The notes below the pieces were generated by a model. That model was given only the letters and a program-made list of their open reading frames with translations. It had not been told where the DNA came from and did no database searches. Positions 24,542 through 35,039 of a DNA stretch of 64,000 nt are shown here, piece after piece. The translations under genes were made by a program, and so were the position numbers. The stretch comes from a bacterium HR37 (GTDB lineage Bacteria; Desulfobacterota_D; UBA1144; Nemesobacterales; CSP1-2). Each line of letters begins with the position of its first letter. Position 1 is the stretch's first letter. Where the stretch lies: positions 1 through 64,000 of the forward strand of contig BEIN01000007.1 of NCBI GenBank assembly GCA_002898375.1, in the 5' to 3' direction.

Positions 24542-25429
24542 ATGGGTTTAAAGGCTTTACTAACTACCCTCACTTTAACCCTTGCATTCTGTGCTGGATG
24601 CAGCGATTTTAACAGGTTCTATAAAGAGAAAAGACAGACCCCGGGTATTGGAAAAGACACCGTCGCAGTGGTTAACTCAGAGAGAATTACAAAGGAAGAG
24701 CTTATCCGCTCCCTTGAAGCGCTTCCCGTTAAGCAGAGGATTATATACCTGTCGGGTCCTGAGAGGCTTAGAGAGTATCTGGACTCCTATATAAACCAGA
24801 TACTTCTCTACAAGGAGGCCAAGAGAAAGGGAATTGATAAAAGAGAAGACATAAAACAGAGGGTTGAGAGATACAAAAGACGCCTTCTAATACAGGCACT
24901 TGGAGAAGAGATACTAAACAGGGGTGTAAGCGAAAAGGAAGTAGAGAGATACTATAGAGAAAACCAAAGGCGGTTTGAACAGGTAAGGATAAGCTCGATA
25001 TTTATAAAGGTAGCTCCTGAGCAGGGAGTAGACAGAGAAGAAGCAAGAAAGAGGGCAAAGCTTCTTACCGAGAGAGCAAGAAGAGGAGAAGATTTTAAGA
25101 GGCTTGCCAAGGAGTTTTCAGACGATAACATCCTAAGGGACAAAGGTGGAGACATGGGGTATTTCCTCAGAGGACAACTACCCGGGGAAATAGATGAGGT
25201 TGCTTTCAGCCTGAAACAAGGTGAGGTAAGCAACCCTATAGAAACAAAGAAGGGATTTTATGTAGTTAAGGTAACAGAGGGCCCAAGCGTCCTGCCACTT
25301 GAGAGGGTAAGGGGAAGGATAAGATTTGAGTTGAGAAATGCCCTTTTCTCAGAGTATACTAAGGAGCTTAGGGAAAAGGCTGGTGTAGAGGTTTTTGAAG
25401 ATAGATTGAAGGAGATAACAAAGAGATGA
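24542..25429 (+). CDS. Parvulin-type peptidyl-prolyl isomerase lipoprotein
   Basis: 295 residues. The lipobox FCAGC lies near residue 20, so it is a lipid-anchored periplasmic protein. Residues 40-140 form a SurA/PrsA-like chaperone segment and 145-245 a PpiC domain (RISSIFIKVAP, RRGEDFKRLAKEFSDD, GGDMGYFLRGQLPGE, ETKKGFYVVKVTE). It probably assists folding of outer-membrane or secreted proteins. Its stop overlaps the start of the next parvulin by four bases (ATGA). Confidence 0.88.
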   Translation: MGLKALLTTLTLTLAFCAGCSDFNRFYKEKRQTPGIGKDTVAVVNSERITKEELIRSLEALPVKQRIIYLSGPERLREYLDSYINQILLYKEAKRKGIDKREDIKQRVERYKRRLLIQALGEEILNRGVSEKEVERYYRENQRRFEQVRISSIFIKVAPEQGVDREEARKRAKLLTERARRGEDFKRLAKEFSDDNILRDKGGDMGYFLRGQLPGEIDEVAFSLKQGEVSNPIETKKGFYVVKVTEGPSVLPLERVRGRIRFELRNALFSEYTKELREKAGVEVFEDRLKEITKR

Positions 25430-26361
25430 AAAAGGTTACGGGCATTGTTTTTTTCTTTCTTCTGGTATTTTCCACACCGCTACAGGCTGGAGAGGTTATA
25501 GACAGGATTGTTGCTGTTGTAAACGATGATTTAATTACGCTTTCTGAGCTAAAGGAAACGATATCGACTCTAAACACAGACACCCAGACCATAAGCAAGA
25601 AAGAGGAAAGAAGCATACTGGAGCAGATGATAGAGCAAAGACTTCTAGAGCAGGAAGCAAAGAAGCTTGGAATCACGGTTACGGAAAGTGAAGTAGATGC
25701 TGCTATAGAGAGCGTAAAGAAAAACCTTAACCTTACGGATGAACAGATGAGAGAGGTTCTAGAAAGGCAAAACCTTTCACCGGAGAGTTTTAGACAGCAG
25801 TGGAGAATACAGATACTGGCAAACAAGCTTATAGCAAGCCAGCTTAAGGGACAGATAGCAATTACAGAGGATGAGATAAGAAAAGAATACGAAGAGAACT
25901 ACAAACAGAGCAAAACGGTTGATGAGGTAAGAATAGCCCATGTGCTTATTCCGGTTAATTCCCCGGATGAGGAAGAAAAAGCAAGAGAAACCGCTGAGAA
26001 GGTTTTAAAGCTAGCTGAATCTGGCTACGAATTTGAAAAGCTTGCAAAGGAGTACTCAAAAGACAGTGTGTCAGCAGAGAGAGGAGGAGACCTGGGTTAC
26101 TTTAAAAAAGGTGACCTTGCAAAACCAATAGAGGATGCAGTTGAGAATACCCCAGTTGGGGGCATAGTGGGGCCGGTAAGGTCTCCTATGGGATATCACA
26201 TTATAAAGGTTATTGACAAGAAAGAAGCCTCTGAGGAAAGACCCCTTGAAGCGGTAAGGGATGAGATAAGGGAGAAGCTCTACAGGCAAAAAGCTGAGAA
26301 GGCTCTTAAAAACTGGATTGAGCAGATTAAAAAGACCGCATATATAGAGGTAAAGCTCTAG
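25426..26361 (+). CDS. SurA-like periplasmic chaperone/isomerase
   Basis: 311 residues with a cleavable signal peptide ([20 protein letters not shown]) directly followed by [20 protein letters not shown], the SurA N-terminal motif. One PpiC domain (about 165-270) contains [29 protein letters not shown] and [10 protein letters not shown]. SurA of enterobacteria has two parvulin domains; this has one. It works in outer-membrane protein folding, next to a lipoprotein paralogue. Its stop shares the palindrome CTAG (26358-26361) with the stop of gcvP on the other strand. Confidence 0.88.
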   Translation: MKKVTGIVFFFLLVFSTPLQAGEVIDRIVAVVNDDLITLSELKETISTLNTDTQTISKKEERSILEQMIEQRLLEQEAKKLGITVTESEVDAAIESVKKNLNLTDEQMREVLERQNLSPESFRQQWRIQILANKLIASQLKGQIAITEDEIRKEYEENYKQSKTVDEVRIAHVLIPVNSPDEEEKARETAEKVLKLAESGYEFEKLAKEYSKDSVSAERGGDLGYFKKGDLAKPIEDAVENTPVGGIVGPVRSPMGYHIIKVIDKKEASEERPLEAVRDEIREKLYRQKAEKALKNWIEQIKKTAYIEVKL

Positions 26362-29276
26362 CTTTCCTCTTCCTCCATGTAAGAGTGAATGGGAGGACAT
26401 ACACACACCAAGTGTTTGTCTCCATAAGGGTTATTTACCCTGCCAACAGGAGGCCAGAACTTGTTTTCCCTGACAAATGGAAGCGGGTAAACAGCTTTGG
26501 TTCTCGTATAGGGATGTGTCCAGTTATCCGATGTAGCCTCCGCAGCCGTATGGGGAGCATTCTTTAACACATTATCCTTTATATCAGCTTCACCCCTTAC
26601 AATCTCCTGTATCTCCTCGTAGATAGATATCATTGCATCACAGAAACGGTCAAGCTCATCCTTTGCCTCACTTTCGGTTGGCTCAATCATCATGGTTCCT
26701 GGAACTGGCCAAGAGATCGTAGGAGCATGAAATCCATAGTCAATAAGCCTCTTTGCAACATCCTCAACCTCTATATCGGCACTCTTCTTAAACTGGCGCA
26801 GATCCAGTATAAACTCATGTGCGACCCTTCCCTTGCTGCCCTTATACAGGACCGGGTAATACCTTTCCAGCCTGGACTTTAAGTAGTTAGCATTTAAGAT
26901 AGCATACTTGGAAGCCTCGGTCAGCCCCTTTGCACCAAGCAATCTTATGTAAGCATAGGAAACAACAAGGATACTTGCACTTCCCCAGGGAGCAGAGGCA
27001 ACAGCGGTTATTGCCTTTTCCCCGCCAACAGGCACCAGAGGATGTCCAGGTAGATATGGGGCAAGGTGCTTTGCAACACATATAGGGCCCATGCCGGGAC
27101 CACCTCCGCCATGAGGTATGCTAAAGGTCTTATGGAGATTCAGGTGACATACATCCGCTCCGATAATCCCGGGACTTGTAAGGCCCACCTGTGCGTTCAT
27201 ATTTGCCCCATCCATGTACACCTGACCACCGTTTTCATGAACAACAGCACATGCCTCCTGAATCCTTTCCTCAAAAACCCCGTGAGTAGATGGATAGGTA
27301 ACCATAAGCGCAGCAAGTGTTTCCCTATACCTTGAAGCCTTGTTCTTTAAATCCTCTATATCTATGTTCCCATCCTGGTCACACTCTACAACAACAACCT
27401 TCATACCCGCCATAACCGCGCTTGCAGGATTTGTTCCGTGGGCAGATGAAGGGATTAAAACGGTGTTTCTGTGAGCCTCTCCCCTATCCTCGTAGTAAGC
27501 ACGTATAACCATAAGGCCGGTGTACTCTCCCTGAGCACCGGAGTTGGGCTGTAGCGAACAGGCATAAAGGCCTGTAATCTCGCAAAGGGCCCTTTCAAGC
27601 TCCCTAAATATATGGGCATAACCCCTTGCCTGATCAAGAGGGGCAAAGGGGTGTAACCTTGAAAACTCTGGCCAGCTAAGGGGTATCATCTCCGTAGCCG
27701 CATTGAGCTTCATTGTGCATGAGCCCAGGGGTATCATAGAGGTATTTAACCCAATATCTTTGTTCTCCAGTTTCTTTATATACCTTAGCATCTTGGTCTC
27801 AGAGTGGTACCGGTTAAAAACGGGATGGGTTAGGAAGCTGCTTTTCCTTACGAGGTTTGATGGGTAGTTGGGCTCTATTCTGTCTACATCGTTTTTAAGC
27901 TCTTTCCCCACGTAGTTTTTTCCCACCGCCTGTGCAAAGATCCGGGCAATCTGCTCAATATCTTCTACCTGTGTTGTCTCATCAAGAGAAATACCAACGT
28001 ATCTATTGCCTATGTATCTAAAGTTGATACATGCCTCCTCCGAAATCCTCCTTATCTCCTGAGCTATTCTTCCTGAATCATCCCCAAGGTCTATCTTTAA
28101 TGTATCGAAGAAATAATCGTTAAGCTGAGCAAACCCCAGGCTCTTTAATTCCCGTTCCAAAACCCTTGCAAGAGCATGTATTCTACGTGCAATTGCTTTT
28201 AACCCCTTTGGCCCATGATAAACGGCATACATACCAGCCATAACAGCAAGCAGAGCCTGAGCGGTGCATATGTTTGATGTGGCTTTTTCCCTTCTTATGT
28301 GCTGCTCCCTTGTCTGAAGGGCCATTCTGTAGGCCGTGTTTCCGTGGGAATCAATTGAAACACCTATAATCCTTCCAGGAACCTGACGCTTAAACTCATC
28401 ACGGGTAGCAAAGTAAGCTGCATGGGGTCCGCCATATCCCATAGGTACACCAAACCTCTGGGTTGAACCAACAACCACATCCGCTCCAAACTCCCCAGGA
28501 GGGGTAAGAAGCGTGAGGCTAAGAAGGTCAGCGGCAACCACAACCCTTGCACCGGCTCTATGAGCCTTGCTTATGAAATCGGAGTAATCACACACACCAC
28601 CATCACAATCAGGATACTGAACAATTGCCCCAAAAACCCTTTCATCAAATTCAAAACCACTGTGATCACCTATAATAAGCTCTATACCCAGGGGCTTTGC
28701 CCTGGTTCTTAGAACCTCTATGGTCTGGGGAAAACACATTTTAGAGACGAAAAAAACGTTTGCATTTTTCTCCACCGCCTTTTTATCCCTTAGCCTGTAA
28801 AGCATGGTCATGGCCTCAGCAGCAGCCGTTCCCTCATCGAGAAGGGAAGCATTTGCTATTTCCATCCCGGTAAGATCTACAACCATTGTTTGAAAGTTAA
28901 GTAGAGCCTCCAGTCGCCCCTGTGAGATCTCTGATTGATAAGGAGTATAGGGGGTATACCAGCTTGGATTCTCAAAAACATTGCGCTGGATTACACTCGG
29001 GGTGATACAGTCGTAGTAACCAAGCCCTATATAGGACTTAAAAACCCTGTTTTGCCCAGCTATTGCCCTTAGCTCCTCCAAGAACCTGTACTCACTTACC
29101 GCATCGGGAAGCTCAAGGGGTTTTTTAAGCCTTATACCAGATGGTATGGTTTCATCAATAAGGGAGTCCAGCGAATTAACCCCAATAACCTCTAACATCT
29201 CTTTAAGTTCAGCCTCATCTGGACCTATGTGTCTTGATAAAAAAGAGCCTTCTTCCATTAAATCATCTTTTTCCAT
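26358..29276 (-). CDS. gcvP: Glycine dehydrogenase (decarboxylating), one-chain P protein
   Basis: 972 residues, the fused form; many thermophiles have split GcvPA/Gcv[22 protein letters not shown] is the typical start and [20 protein letters not shown] holds the PLP-binding Lys. P protein decarboxylates glycine and hands the aminomethyl group to the lipoyl arm of GcvH. It is the last gene of gcvT-gcvH-gcvP, 121 bases after gcvH with a hairpin between. GGAAGG precedes ATG 29276. Confidence 0.97.
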   Translation of the reverse strand: MEKDDLMEEGSFLSRHIGPDEAELKEMLEVIGVNSLDSLIDETIPSGIRLKKPLELPDAVSEYRFLEELRAIAGQNRVFKSYIGLGYYDCITPSVIQRNVFENPSWYTPYTPYQSEISQGRLEALLNFQTMVVDLTGMEIANASLLDEGTAAAEAMTMLYRLRDKKAVEKNANVFFVSKMCFPQTIEVLRTRAKPLGIELIIGDHSGFEFDERVFGAIVQYPDCDGGVCDYSDFISKAHRAGARVVVAADLLSLTLLTPPGEFGADVVVGSTQRFGVPMGYGGPHAAYFATRDEFKRQVPGRIIGVSIDSHGNTAYRMALQTREQHIRREKATSNICTAQALLAVMAGMYAVYHGPKGLKAIARRIHALARVLERELKSLGFAQLNDYFFDTLKIDLGDDSGRIAQEIRRISEEACINFRYIGNRYVGISLDETTQVEDIEQIARIFAQAVGKNYVGKELKNDVDRIEPNYPSNLVRKSSFLTHPVFNRYHSETKMLRYIKKLENKDIGLNTSMIPLGSCTMKLNAATEMIPLSWPEFSRLHPFAPLDQARGYAHIFRELERALCEITGLYACSLQPNSGAQGEYTGLMVIRAYYEDRGEAHRNTVLIPSSAHGTNPASAVMAGMKVVVVECDQDGNIDIEDLKNKASRYRETLAALMVTYPSTHGVFEERIQEACAVVHENGGQVYMDGANMNAQVGLTSPGIIGADVCHLNLHKTFSIPHGGGGPGMGPICVAKHLAPYLPGHPLVPVGGEKAITAVASAPWGSASILVVSYAYIRLLGAKGLTEASKYAILNANYLKSRLERYYPVLYKGSKGRVAHEFILDLRQFKKSADIEVEDVAKRLIDYGFHAPTISWPVPGTMMIEPTESEAKDELDRFCDAMISIYEEIQEIVRGEADIKDNVLKNAPHTAAEATSDNWTHPYTRTKAVYPLPFVRENKFWPPVGRVNNPYGDKHLVCVCPPIHSYMEEEES

Positions 29277-29295
29277 GTCCTTCCCTTACAATAAA

Positions 29296-29319
29296 GGAGA
29301 ACAAAAAGACCTGTTCTCC
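29296..29319 (-). terminator. Hairpin between gcvH and gcvP
   Basis: GGAGAACA (29296-29303) and its complement (29312-29319) form a perfect 8-bp stem with an 8-base loop; on the minus strand TTTATT follows. It sits 20 bases before the gcvP start, and so could act as a partial terminator or RNA stabiliser that sets the ratio of GcvH to GcvP. Confidence 0.45.
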
Positions 29320-29397
29320 CCTGTAAATATTCCATGGTAAGCCCCTAATACCCAGACAACATGAGAACCAAAGAAGCAAAACCCCTAAGATTCTCTT

Positions 29398-29796
29398 TTA
29401 ACCTTCCTCCATCTCACTCTCTATGTAATCTGCATACTCTTCGCTATCCATTAGGTCATCAAGCTCTGCAAGGTCATAGGGCTTTACCCTTATCATCCAT
29501 CCTTCACCGTAGGGATCCTCATTTATGGTCTCCGGTGAGTCAAGAAGGGCTTCGTTTACCTCCACAACCTCACCGCTTACAGGAGCATACAACTCAGAGA
29601 CAGACTTGGTAGATTCTACCGAGCCAAAGGGATCACCCTTGGTAATCTCATCACCTTCACTGGGAAGCTCGATATACACAATCTCCCCAAGGGCATCTTG
29701 GGCATAATCGGTAATCCCAATTACAACCGTATCCCCCTCAACCCTTACCCATTCGTGTTCCTTTGTATACTTAAGCTGCTCTGGAATCTCTACCAT
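29398..29796 (-). CDS. gcvH: Glycine cleavage system H protein
   Basis: 132 residues, normal length. LKYTKEHEWVRVEGDTVVIG is the family start and the lipoate attachment site is K64 in SVESTKSVSELYAPVSG. GcvH shuttles the aminomethyl group between P, T and L proteins. It starts 18 bases after gcvT, with a good AGGAGA. Confidence 0.97.
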   Translation of the reverse strand: MVEIPEQLKYTKEHEWVRVEGDTVVIGITDYAQDALGEIVYIELPSEGDEITKGDPFGSVESTKSVSELYAPVSGEVVEVNEALLDSPETINEDPYGEGWMIRVKPYDLAELDDLMDSEEYADYIESEMEEG

Positions 29797-29814
29797 AATT
29801 CTTCTCTCCTTTTT

Positions 29815-30906
29815 CTAAGCCTTTTTCCTATAAAAAGGAACCGAGACGATCTTTGCCCTTCTCAAGGTCCCTCGAATATCTATGTAGATTTCCTCATTTT
29901 CCGAGTAGCTATTACTCCTTAGATAACCCAGCCCAATAGCCTTTTGAAGGCTTGGGGAAAAGGTACCGCTTGTAACCACACCTACTACATCCCCGTCTTT
30001 TAAGATACCATAACCCTGCCTTGGGATTCCACGTTCAACCATCTCAAATCCCATAAGCCTTTTCCCTGGCCCTGCCGATACCACATCCATAAGGGCTGTC
30101 CTGCCAACAAAGTCCCCCTTATCAAGCTTTACAAACCTTAAAAGCCCAGCCTCCACAGGGTTGGTTTCCTCATCGAGTTCGTGTCCGTAAAGTGGATAGC
30201 CCATCTCAAGTCTCAACGTATCCCTTGAACCAAGACCACAGGGTTGGATTTGATAAGGCCTTCCCTCTTCAAAAACAGCATCCCAGAGCTCAAGTGCCCT
30301 TTCCCATGGAAGAAAAACCTCAAAGCCATCCTCACCAGTATACCCAGTTCTGGCAACCATAAGCTCAACTCCCTTCCAGCTCACCAAGGCAAAAGAAAAC
30401 CTCTTTAGCAAGCTAAGATCCCTGTTTAAAACCTTAATTAAAACCTCCTCAGCACTGGGTCCCTGAACTGCAAGCTGAGAAAATTCAAGGCTTCGGTTTT
30501 TAACCTCCACTCTAAATTTACCAGCAGCATTTTGCTTTATCCACTCAAAGTCTTTAGCCGTATTTATGGCATTTACACAGATAAAGAATCTGGTTTCTGA
30601 AATTCTATAAATTATAACATCATCTATAACCCCTCCATTCGGGTTACACATAAGGGTATACTGAGCCTGAAAATCCCCGAGTCTGGACACATCGTTTGTG
30701 GTAACCCACTGGCAAAGAGAAAGGGCACCTTCACCTTCAACCTCAATCTCACCCATGTGGCTTATATCAAAAACACCCACAGAGCTTCTTACACCAAGAT
30801 GTTCCTCCCTTATTCCTCTATATTGAAGAGGCATCTCCCAACCGGCAAACTCTATCATCCTTGCCCCAAGTTTTTTGTGCACCTCATAAAGTGCAGTTCG
30901 ATTCAT
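29815..30906 (-). CDS. gcvT: Glycine cleavage system T protein (aminomethyltransferase)
   Basis: 363 residues from ATG 30906 (an in-frame GTG two codons earlier, 30912, is also possible). MIEFAGWEMPLQYRGIREEH and GVFDISHMGEIEVEG are the folate-binding start, ARTGYTGEDGFEVFLPW is the central motif and ETNPVEAGLLRFVKLDKGDF the C-terminal one. It releases ammonia and makes methylene-tetrahydrofolate. It is the first gene of the operon, behind a leader of about 200 nt. Confidence 0.96.
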   Translation of the reverse strand: MNRTALYEVHKKLGARMIEFAGWEMPLQYRGIREEHLGVRSSVGVFDISHMGEIEVEGEGALSLCQWVTTNDVSRLGDFQAQYTLMCNPNGGVIDDVIIYRISETRFFICVNAINTAKDFEWIKQNAAGKFRVEVKNRSLEFSQLAVQGPSAEEVLIKVLNRDLSLLKRFSFALVSWKGVELMVARTGYTGEDGFEVFLPWERALELWDAVFEEGRPYQIQPCGLGSRDTLRLEMGYPLYGHELDEETNPVEAGLLRFVKLDKGDFVGRTALMDVVSAGPGKRLMGFEMVERGIPRQGYGILKDGDVVGVVTSGTFSPSLQKAIGLGYLRSNSYSENEEIYIDIRGTLRRAKIVSVPFYRKKA

Positions 30907-31116
30907 ATCCACCTGCGTAGCTTACCTAAAGAGTCAGTTGTATTAACCTACAAAGGGAGTCTCTATCCTAAAAGGCCTCTCTCCACTCCCTACAAAGAAG
31001 GCCTAAAGAAACCACCTAAAAAGCCAAAAGCTTTACCACAAACCCCACACACTATTTCCTTCCAGAAACACTCCTCCGTTTAAAAACCAAATCCCAGAGG
31101 GCATTTTTACTCTGGG
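30907..31116 (-). promoter_or_regulatory. Structured leader of the gcv operon
   Basis: The minus-strand leader opens with a perfect stem CCCAGAG/CTCTGGG (31116-31110 with 31099-31093) followed by ATTTGGTTTTT, like a short terminator. Near the start codon AGGGAGT (30954-30960) pairs with ACTCCCT (30985-30991) around a partly paired interior rich in GGCC and GAGAG. Glycine riboswitches often precede gcvT, but I cannot fit the conserved aptamer core here. A regulatory RNA of another kind, or simple mRNA structure, remains possible. Confidence 0.4.
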
Positions 31117-31118
31117 TT

Positions 31119-31146
31119 ATTGTATTCAAAATTATGAAACTATCAA
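31119..31146 (-). promoter_or_regulatory. Sigma-70 promoter of the gcv operon
   Basis: TTGATA (31146-31141), a 16-base spacer and TACAAT (31124-31119) on the minus strand. The start of RNA would be near 31112, in the 5' hairpin described next. Confidence 0.65.
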
Positions 31147-31193
31147 GCCCTTTTGGTTTTGTTTTATCCACATTCACATGAAGCAGGATAAAA

Positions 31194-31199
31194 TATAAT
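31194..31199 (+). promoter_or_regulatory. -10 box directly before the glycosylase gene
   Basis: TATAAT ends four bases before ATG 31204 and there is no Shine-Dalgarno, so the transcript should be leaderless. The -35 region is weak. Confidence 0.5.
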
Positions 31200-31203
31200 A
31201 GAG

Positions 31204-31866
31204 ATGACATACTCAGAGCGTATAGCTGGCTTCTATGAAGCAATGCTAAAGAGATATGGCCCTCAAGGGTGGTGGCCTGCCGAAACAGAGCTTGAATGCA
31301 TACTGGGAGCGATACTTACCCAAAACACCTCCTGGAAGAATGTAGAGAAGGCAATAGGGAATTTAAAAAGGGCAGGACTTATATCCGTAGATAAACTTGC
31401 TTCAATTCCAACGGAAACTCTGGCCAAACTAATTCGCCCCTCCGGATACTTTAACCAGAAAGCAAGGCGAATAAAGAGCTTTATTCAGTTTGTTATAGAC
31501 AGCTACAATGGAGACCTAAAGAAGATGTTTGATGAAGATACAGATAAGCTAAGAGAGAAGCTACTGGGTATAAAGGGTGTTGGTCCTGAAACAGCAGACA
31601 GCATACTGCTTTATGCAGGGAAAAAACCTGTTTTTGTTGTAGATGCCTACACATACAGAGTCCTTCTACGACATGGACTTATCTCAGAAGATGCAGGGTA
31701 TGAAGACATACAGAAGCTGTTTCTAAGGTCTCTTCCAAAGGACCAGAGCCTCTTTAGCGAGTACCATGCACTTCTGGTAAGGGTAGGGAAAGAGCACTGC
31801 AGGAAAAAAGCGGTGTGCAGGGGATGTCCCCTGGAGTATGACCCACACAGAGTGGCCTCAATCTAG
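31204..31866 (+). CDS. Endonuclease III-superfamily DNA glycosylase (MagIII-like)
   Basis: 220 residues. [20 protein letters not shown] with the following SWKNVEKAI is typical of the MagIII/Nth-like branch. The helix-hairpin-helix is [20 protein letters not shown], then [10 protein letters not shown] with the catalytic Asp. The Lys of bifunctional Nth is replaced by Glu (GPETAD), so it should be a glycosylase without lyase activity, perhaps for alkylated purines. Three cysteines of the Fe-S loop remain ([12 protein letters not shown]) but the fourth is absent. Its stop shares CTAG with the rplT stop on the other strand. Confidence 0.82.
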   Translation: MTYSERIAGFYEAMLKRYGPQGWWPAETELECILGAILTQNTSWKNVEKAIGNLKRAGLISVDKLASIPTETLAKLIRPSGYFNQKARRIKSFIQFVIDSYNGDLKKMFDEDTDKLREKLLGIKGVGPETADSILLYAGKKPVFVVDAYTYRVLLRHGLISEDAGYEDIQKLFLRSLPKDQSLFSEYHALLVRVGKEHCRKKAVCRGCPLEYDPHRVASI

Positions 31867-32216
31867 TTTAGGTGAGCCTTTGCAGTGTCCACAACAGCCC
31901 TGAATGCTTCGGGGTTTCTTACAGCCATATCGGCAAGAACCTTCCTGTTAAGCTCTACCCCTGCCTTTTTCAGGGCTCCCATAAAAGTGCTATAAGAAAG
32001 GCCATAAGGTCTTACAGCAGCATTGATTCTAACGATCCAGAGGCTTCTAAAATCCCTTTTCTTCTGTTTTCTGTCCCTGTAAGAATAGGAAAGAGCACGA
32101 AGTAAGGTTTCTCTTGCCCGTCTTAAAATGTTTTTTCTCTTTCCCCAGAAACCCTTTGACAGCTTAAGCAACCTTTTCTTCCTTCTCCTTGAGGTAACGC
32201 TTGATTTTACCCGCAT
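31863..32216 (-). CDS. rplT: 50S ribosomal protein L20
   Basis: 117 residues, normal length, strongly basic. [20 protein letters not shown] and [20 protein letters not shown] are hallmark L20 segments. It binds 23S rRNA early in 50S assembly and in other bacteria represses its own operon. It is the last gene of thrS-infC-rpmI-rplT. Confidence 0.98.
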   Translation of the reverse strand: MRVKSSVTSRRRKKRLLKLSKGFWGKRKNILRRARETLLRALSYSYRDRKQKKRDFRSLWIVRINAAVRPYGLSYSTFMGALKKAGVELNRKVLADMAVRNPEAFRAVVDTAKAHLN

Positions 32217-32254
32217 ATTAAATCCTCCCTAATCGGATACTTCAAATAGAGCAC

Positions 32255-32458
32255 TCAGAGATAGGGCACATACTTCTTTATCCTCTTTGCTGCCTCCCCA
32301 ACTATATAGTCCGGAGAACCCAACCTCCTTAACCTCTTTCTACTCTTTTTTACATTCAAATGGCTTTTCCCACTGCGAGCCCTCTTTATCTTCCCAGAGG
32401 CCGTGAGACGAAACCTCTTTGCCGCACTTCTGTTTGTTTTTACCTTTTGCTTAGCCAT
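32255..32458 (-). CDS. rpmI: 50S ribosomal protein L35
   Basis: 67 residues, almost all basic. KVKTNRSAAKRFRLTASGKI is the classic L35 start. It lies between infC and rplT as in most bacteria, 17 bases after infC. Confidence 0.97.
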   Translation of the reverse strand: MAKQKVKTNRSAAKRFRLTASGKIKRARSGKSHLNVKKSRKRLRRLGSPDYIVGEAAKRIKKYVPYL

Positions 32459-32475
32459 CTTCTCTCCTCAACACA

Positions 32476-32991
32476 TTATGTTTTCTTCTTGGGAGAAAGA
32501 ATCATTGTAAGGTTCTTTCCCTCCAACTTTGGTGGAGAATCCACAACACCAACATCCGATAACCTCTCAATTATCTTATTGGCAAGCATGTGACCTATTT
32601 CCGGATGCAGTATTTCCCTTCCCTTAAAGAATATCATCACCTTGCTTTTGTGCCCCTCCTCTAAAAACTCCCTCATATGGTTTATTTTGATATCAAGGTC
32701 GTGTTCACCAATATTGGGCCTGATCTTTATCTCTTTTACCGTTTGAGCCTTCTGCTTCTTGGCAGCGGCCTGTTTTTTCAGTTCGTATTTATACCTTCCA
32801 TAATCCATCATCCTGCATACAGGTGGGTTTGCATTAGGTGCAACCTCTACAAGATCCACTCCCTGCTCCTCTGCCATCCTAAGTGCCTCACGAATTGGAA
32901 ATATCCCAAGCTGTTTTCCATCTACCGATATTACCCTTACTTCCTTTGCCTTTATTCTCTCGTTTACCCTGATATTAGGTTCTCTAACTAT
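32476..32991 (-). CDS. infC: Translation initiation factor IF-3, apparent ATA start
   Basis: 171 residues if begun at ATA 32991, giving (M)[20 protein letters not shown], the conserved IF-3 N terminus. Between 32991 and the first ATG at 32877 there is no ATG, GTG or TTG in frame, and the segment is clearly conserved IF-3 sequence, so initiation must use ATA (or another rare codon). GGAGGGAGG lies about 10 bases upstream inside thrS, whose last eight bases overlap. The C-terminal domain has [21 protein letters not shown] rare start fits the known self-control of infC in other bacteria, where IF-3 rejects its own poor start codon. Confidence 0.93.
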   Translation of the reverse strand: MVREPNIRVNERIKAKEVRVISVDGKQLGIFPIREALRMAEEQGVDLVEVAPNANPPVCRMMDYGRYKYELKKQAAAKKQKAQTVKEIKIRPNIGEHDLDIKINHMREFLEEGHKSKVMIFFKGREILHPEIGHMLANKIIERLSDVGVVDSPPKLEGKNLTMILSPKKKT

Positions 32992-34924
32992 AGTTCTCTA
33001 CCTCCCTCCACTTATAAGGGTTATTTTCTTTCTCAATTAGCCTCAAAAACTCCTCTACTTTCATCGAAGGCAGGTTTTTCCCACCCAGTTTCCTTGGTGC
33101 AACCGTTTTGTTCTCAACCTCCTTGTTACCTATAACGAGAAGATACGGAATCCTCTCAAGTTGAGCCTCTCTAACCTTTAGTCCCAGCTTCTCGTTTCTA
33201 AAATCCTTCTCCACCCTTAGATTCTCCTGCCTTAGTATATTATACACTTCCTCTGCATAACCTATATGGGTATCGCTTATAGTTGCAATACGAACCTGAA
33301 CAGGACTTAGCCACAGGGGAAAAGCACCACCGTAGTGCTCTATTAAGATCCCAAAAAACCTCTCGAATGAACCAAATATAGCCCTATGAATCATAATTGG
33401 AGTATGACGTAGGTTATCCTCGCCCACAAAGCTTATCTCAAACCTCCGCGGGAGGTTAAAATCTACCTGAATAGTAGAACACTGCCAAGCTCTACCGAGA
33501 ACGTCCTTTATTTTTAGATCGATCTTTGGACCGTAGAAAGCCCCTCCCCCCTCATCCACACTGTATTTAAGTCCCTTTGACTCTATTGCACTTTGAAGAG
33601 CCCTGGTTGCCTTATCCCATTCCTCTTCACTCCCCACAAACTTCTCCGGACGGGTTGATAAATACACCTCGTAGTCATCAAAACCAAAGGTTCGAAGGAA
33701 AAACACCGTTAAATCCAAAACACCCAAAACCTCCTCCTCTATCTGGTCAGGCCTGCAGAAGATATGGGCATCGTCTTGAGAAAAACCCCTTACCCTTAAA
33801 AGCCCATGCAGAACCCCAGAGCGCTCATATCTGTAAACCGTACCTACCTCAGCCCAGCGCAGGGGAAGCTCTCTATAGCTTCTTATCCTGGATTTGTAAA
33901 TCATAATGTGAAAGGGGCAGGTCATGGGTTTTAACTGATAGGCAGTGTTCTCAACCTCCATTGAGGGATACATGTACTCGCTATAGAAGTCAAGATGCCC
34001 GCTTGTTTTCCAGAGATCAAGCCTTGCAATGTGGGGGGTAAAAAGGATATCGTATCCACACCGCTCATGCTCCTTTCTCCAAAAATCCTCTATAACCCTT
34101 CTAACCCTTGCTCCCTTAGGATGCCACAGAACAAGTCCAGGGCCAATTTCGTCCTGTATGCTAAAGAGATCAAGCTCTTTTCCAATTCTTCTGTGGTCCC
34201 TTTTCTTGGCTTCCTCAAGTCGGGTAAGATACTCCGTTAAATCTCTCTCATTAGAGAAAGCGGTTCCATATATCCTCTGCAACATGGGGTTTCTCTCATC
34301 CCCCCTCCAGTAAGCCCCTGCAACGCTTAAAAGCTTAAACGCCTTGACAAACCCGGTAGAGGGAGCATGTGGTCCCCTACACAAATCAAACCAGTCTCCC
34401 TGCTCATAAATGGTTATCTGCTCTTCCGGTGGTATCTCGTTTATAATCTCTATCTTATAAGTCTCCCCAGCCTCTCTAAAGATTCTTATAGCCTCTTCCC
34501 TAGAGACCTTTTTTCTTACAAGAGGCTTGTTCTCTTCCACAATCTCTTTCATCTTTGATTCTATTTTTTCAAGGTCCTCTGGAGTAAAACCCCGCGGGAA
34601 ATCAAAATCGTAGTAAAAGCCGTTTTCGATTACAGGTCCTATTGTAACCTTGACCTCACCAGGGAAAAGCTTTTGAACCGCCTCTGCCATAACATGAGCA
34701 GCAGTATGTCTTATAAGATAGAGTCCCTCCGGGGAGTCTAGAGAAACGGGCTCAACGGTAGCATCTGATTCCAGTTCATACCAAAAATCTACAACCTTTC
34801 CGTTTACCTTAGCACCTATTATGCTGTCTTTAAGCCCAAGGGCCTCAAACACCTGTTTTATGGTTGTCCCTTTAGGAAAGACCCCTACCCTTCCGTCTGG
34901 AAGTGTGATCTGCACTTCATCCAT
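32984..34924 (-). CDS. thrS: Threonyl-tRNA synthetase
   Basis: 646 residues from ATG 34924 (TTG 34930 is also in frame). Order: TGS domain (1-62), the editing N2 domain with [10 protein letters not shown] and the HxxxH/C site, the class II core with [20 protein letters not shown] and MIHRAIFGS that bind the zinc, and the anticodon-binding domain. It charges tRNA-Thr. The gene starts 20 bases after the CCA end of tRNA-Val, with a hairpin in between and no good Shine-Dalgarno. It is the first protein gene of the IF-3/L35/L20 operon. Confidence 0.97.
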   Translation of the reverse strand: MDEVQITLPDGRVGVFPKGTTIKQVFEALGLKDSIIGAKVNGKVVDFWYELESDATVEPVSLDSPEGLYLIRHTAAHVMAEAVQKLFPGEVKVTIGPVIENGFYYDFDFPRGFTPEDLEKIESKMKEIVEENKPLVRKKVSREEAIRIFREAGETYKIEIINEIPPEEQITIYEQGDWFDLCRGPHAPSTGFVKAFKLLSVAGAYWRGDERNPMLQRIYGTAFSNERDLTEYLTRLEEAKKRDHRRIGKELDLFSIQDEIGPGLVLWHPKGARVRRVIEDFWRKEHERCGYDILFTPHIARLDLWKTSGHLDFYSEYMYPSMEVENTAYQLKPMTCPFHIMIYKSRIRSYRELPLRWAEVGTVYRYERSGVLHGLLRVRGFSQDDAHIFCRPDQIEEEVLGVLDLTVFFLRTFGFDDYEVYLSTRPEKFVGSEEEWDKATRALQSAIESKGLKYSVDEGGGAFYGPKIDLKIKDVLGRAWQCSTIQVDFNLPRRFEISFVGEDNLRHTPIMIHRAIFGSFERFFGILIEHYGGAFPLWLSPVQVRIATISDTHIGYAEEVYNILRQENLRVEKDFRNEKLGLKVREAQLERIPYLLVIGNKEVENKTVAPRKLGGKNLPSMKVEEFLRLIEKENNPYKWREVENYS

Positions 34925-34930
34925 AATCAA

Positions 34931-34947
34931 CCAGTTACGCTAACTGG
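34931..34947 (-). promoter_or_regulatory. Hairpin joining the tRNA-Val 3' end to thrS
   Basis: CCAGTTAGCGTAACTGG on the minus strand is a perfect 7-bp stem with a 3-base loop. Its first three bases are the encoded CCA of tRNA-Val and its last base is six bases before thrS ATG. It may guide 3' processing of the tRNA or affect thrS initiation. Confidence 0.55.
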
Positions 34948-35019
34948 TGAGCGCGGCAGGATTTGAACCTGCGACCTCTTGCGCGTCAAGCAAGCGCTCT
35001 CCCCCTGAGCTACGCGCTC
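34945..35019 (-). tRNA. tRNA-Val (GAC)
   Basis: 75 bases with acceptor GAGCGCG/CGCGCTC, discriminator A and encoded CCA. The anticodon loop TTGACGC between CTTGC and GCAAG gives anticodon GAC. The T arm is GCAGGTTCAAATCCTGC. It lies in the leader of the thrS operon. Confidence 0.95.
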
Positions 35020-35039
35020 AACCAAGACTGTAACAGTTT

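Noticed and set aside
30907-31116. Glycine riboswitch before gcvT
   Set aside because: Expected from context, but the conserved aptamer core could not be found; listed only as a structured leader.
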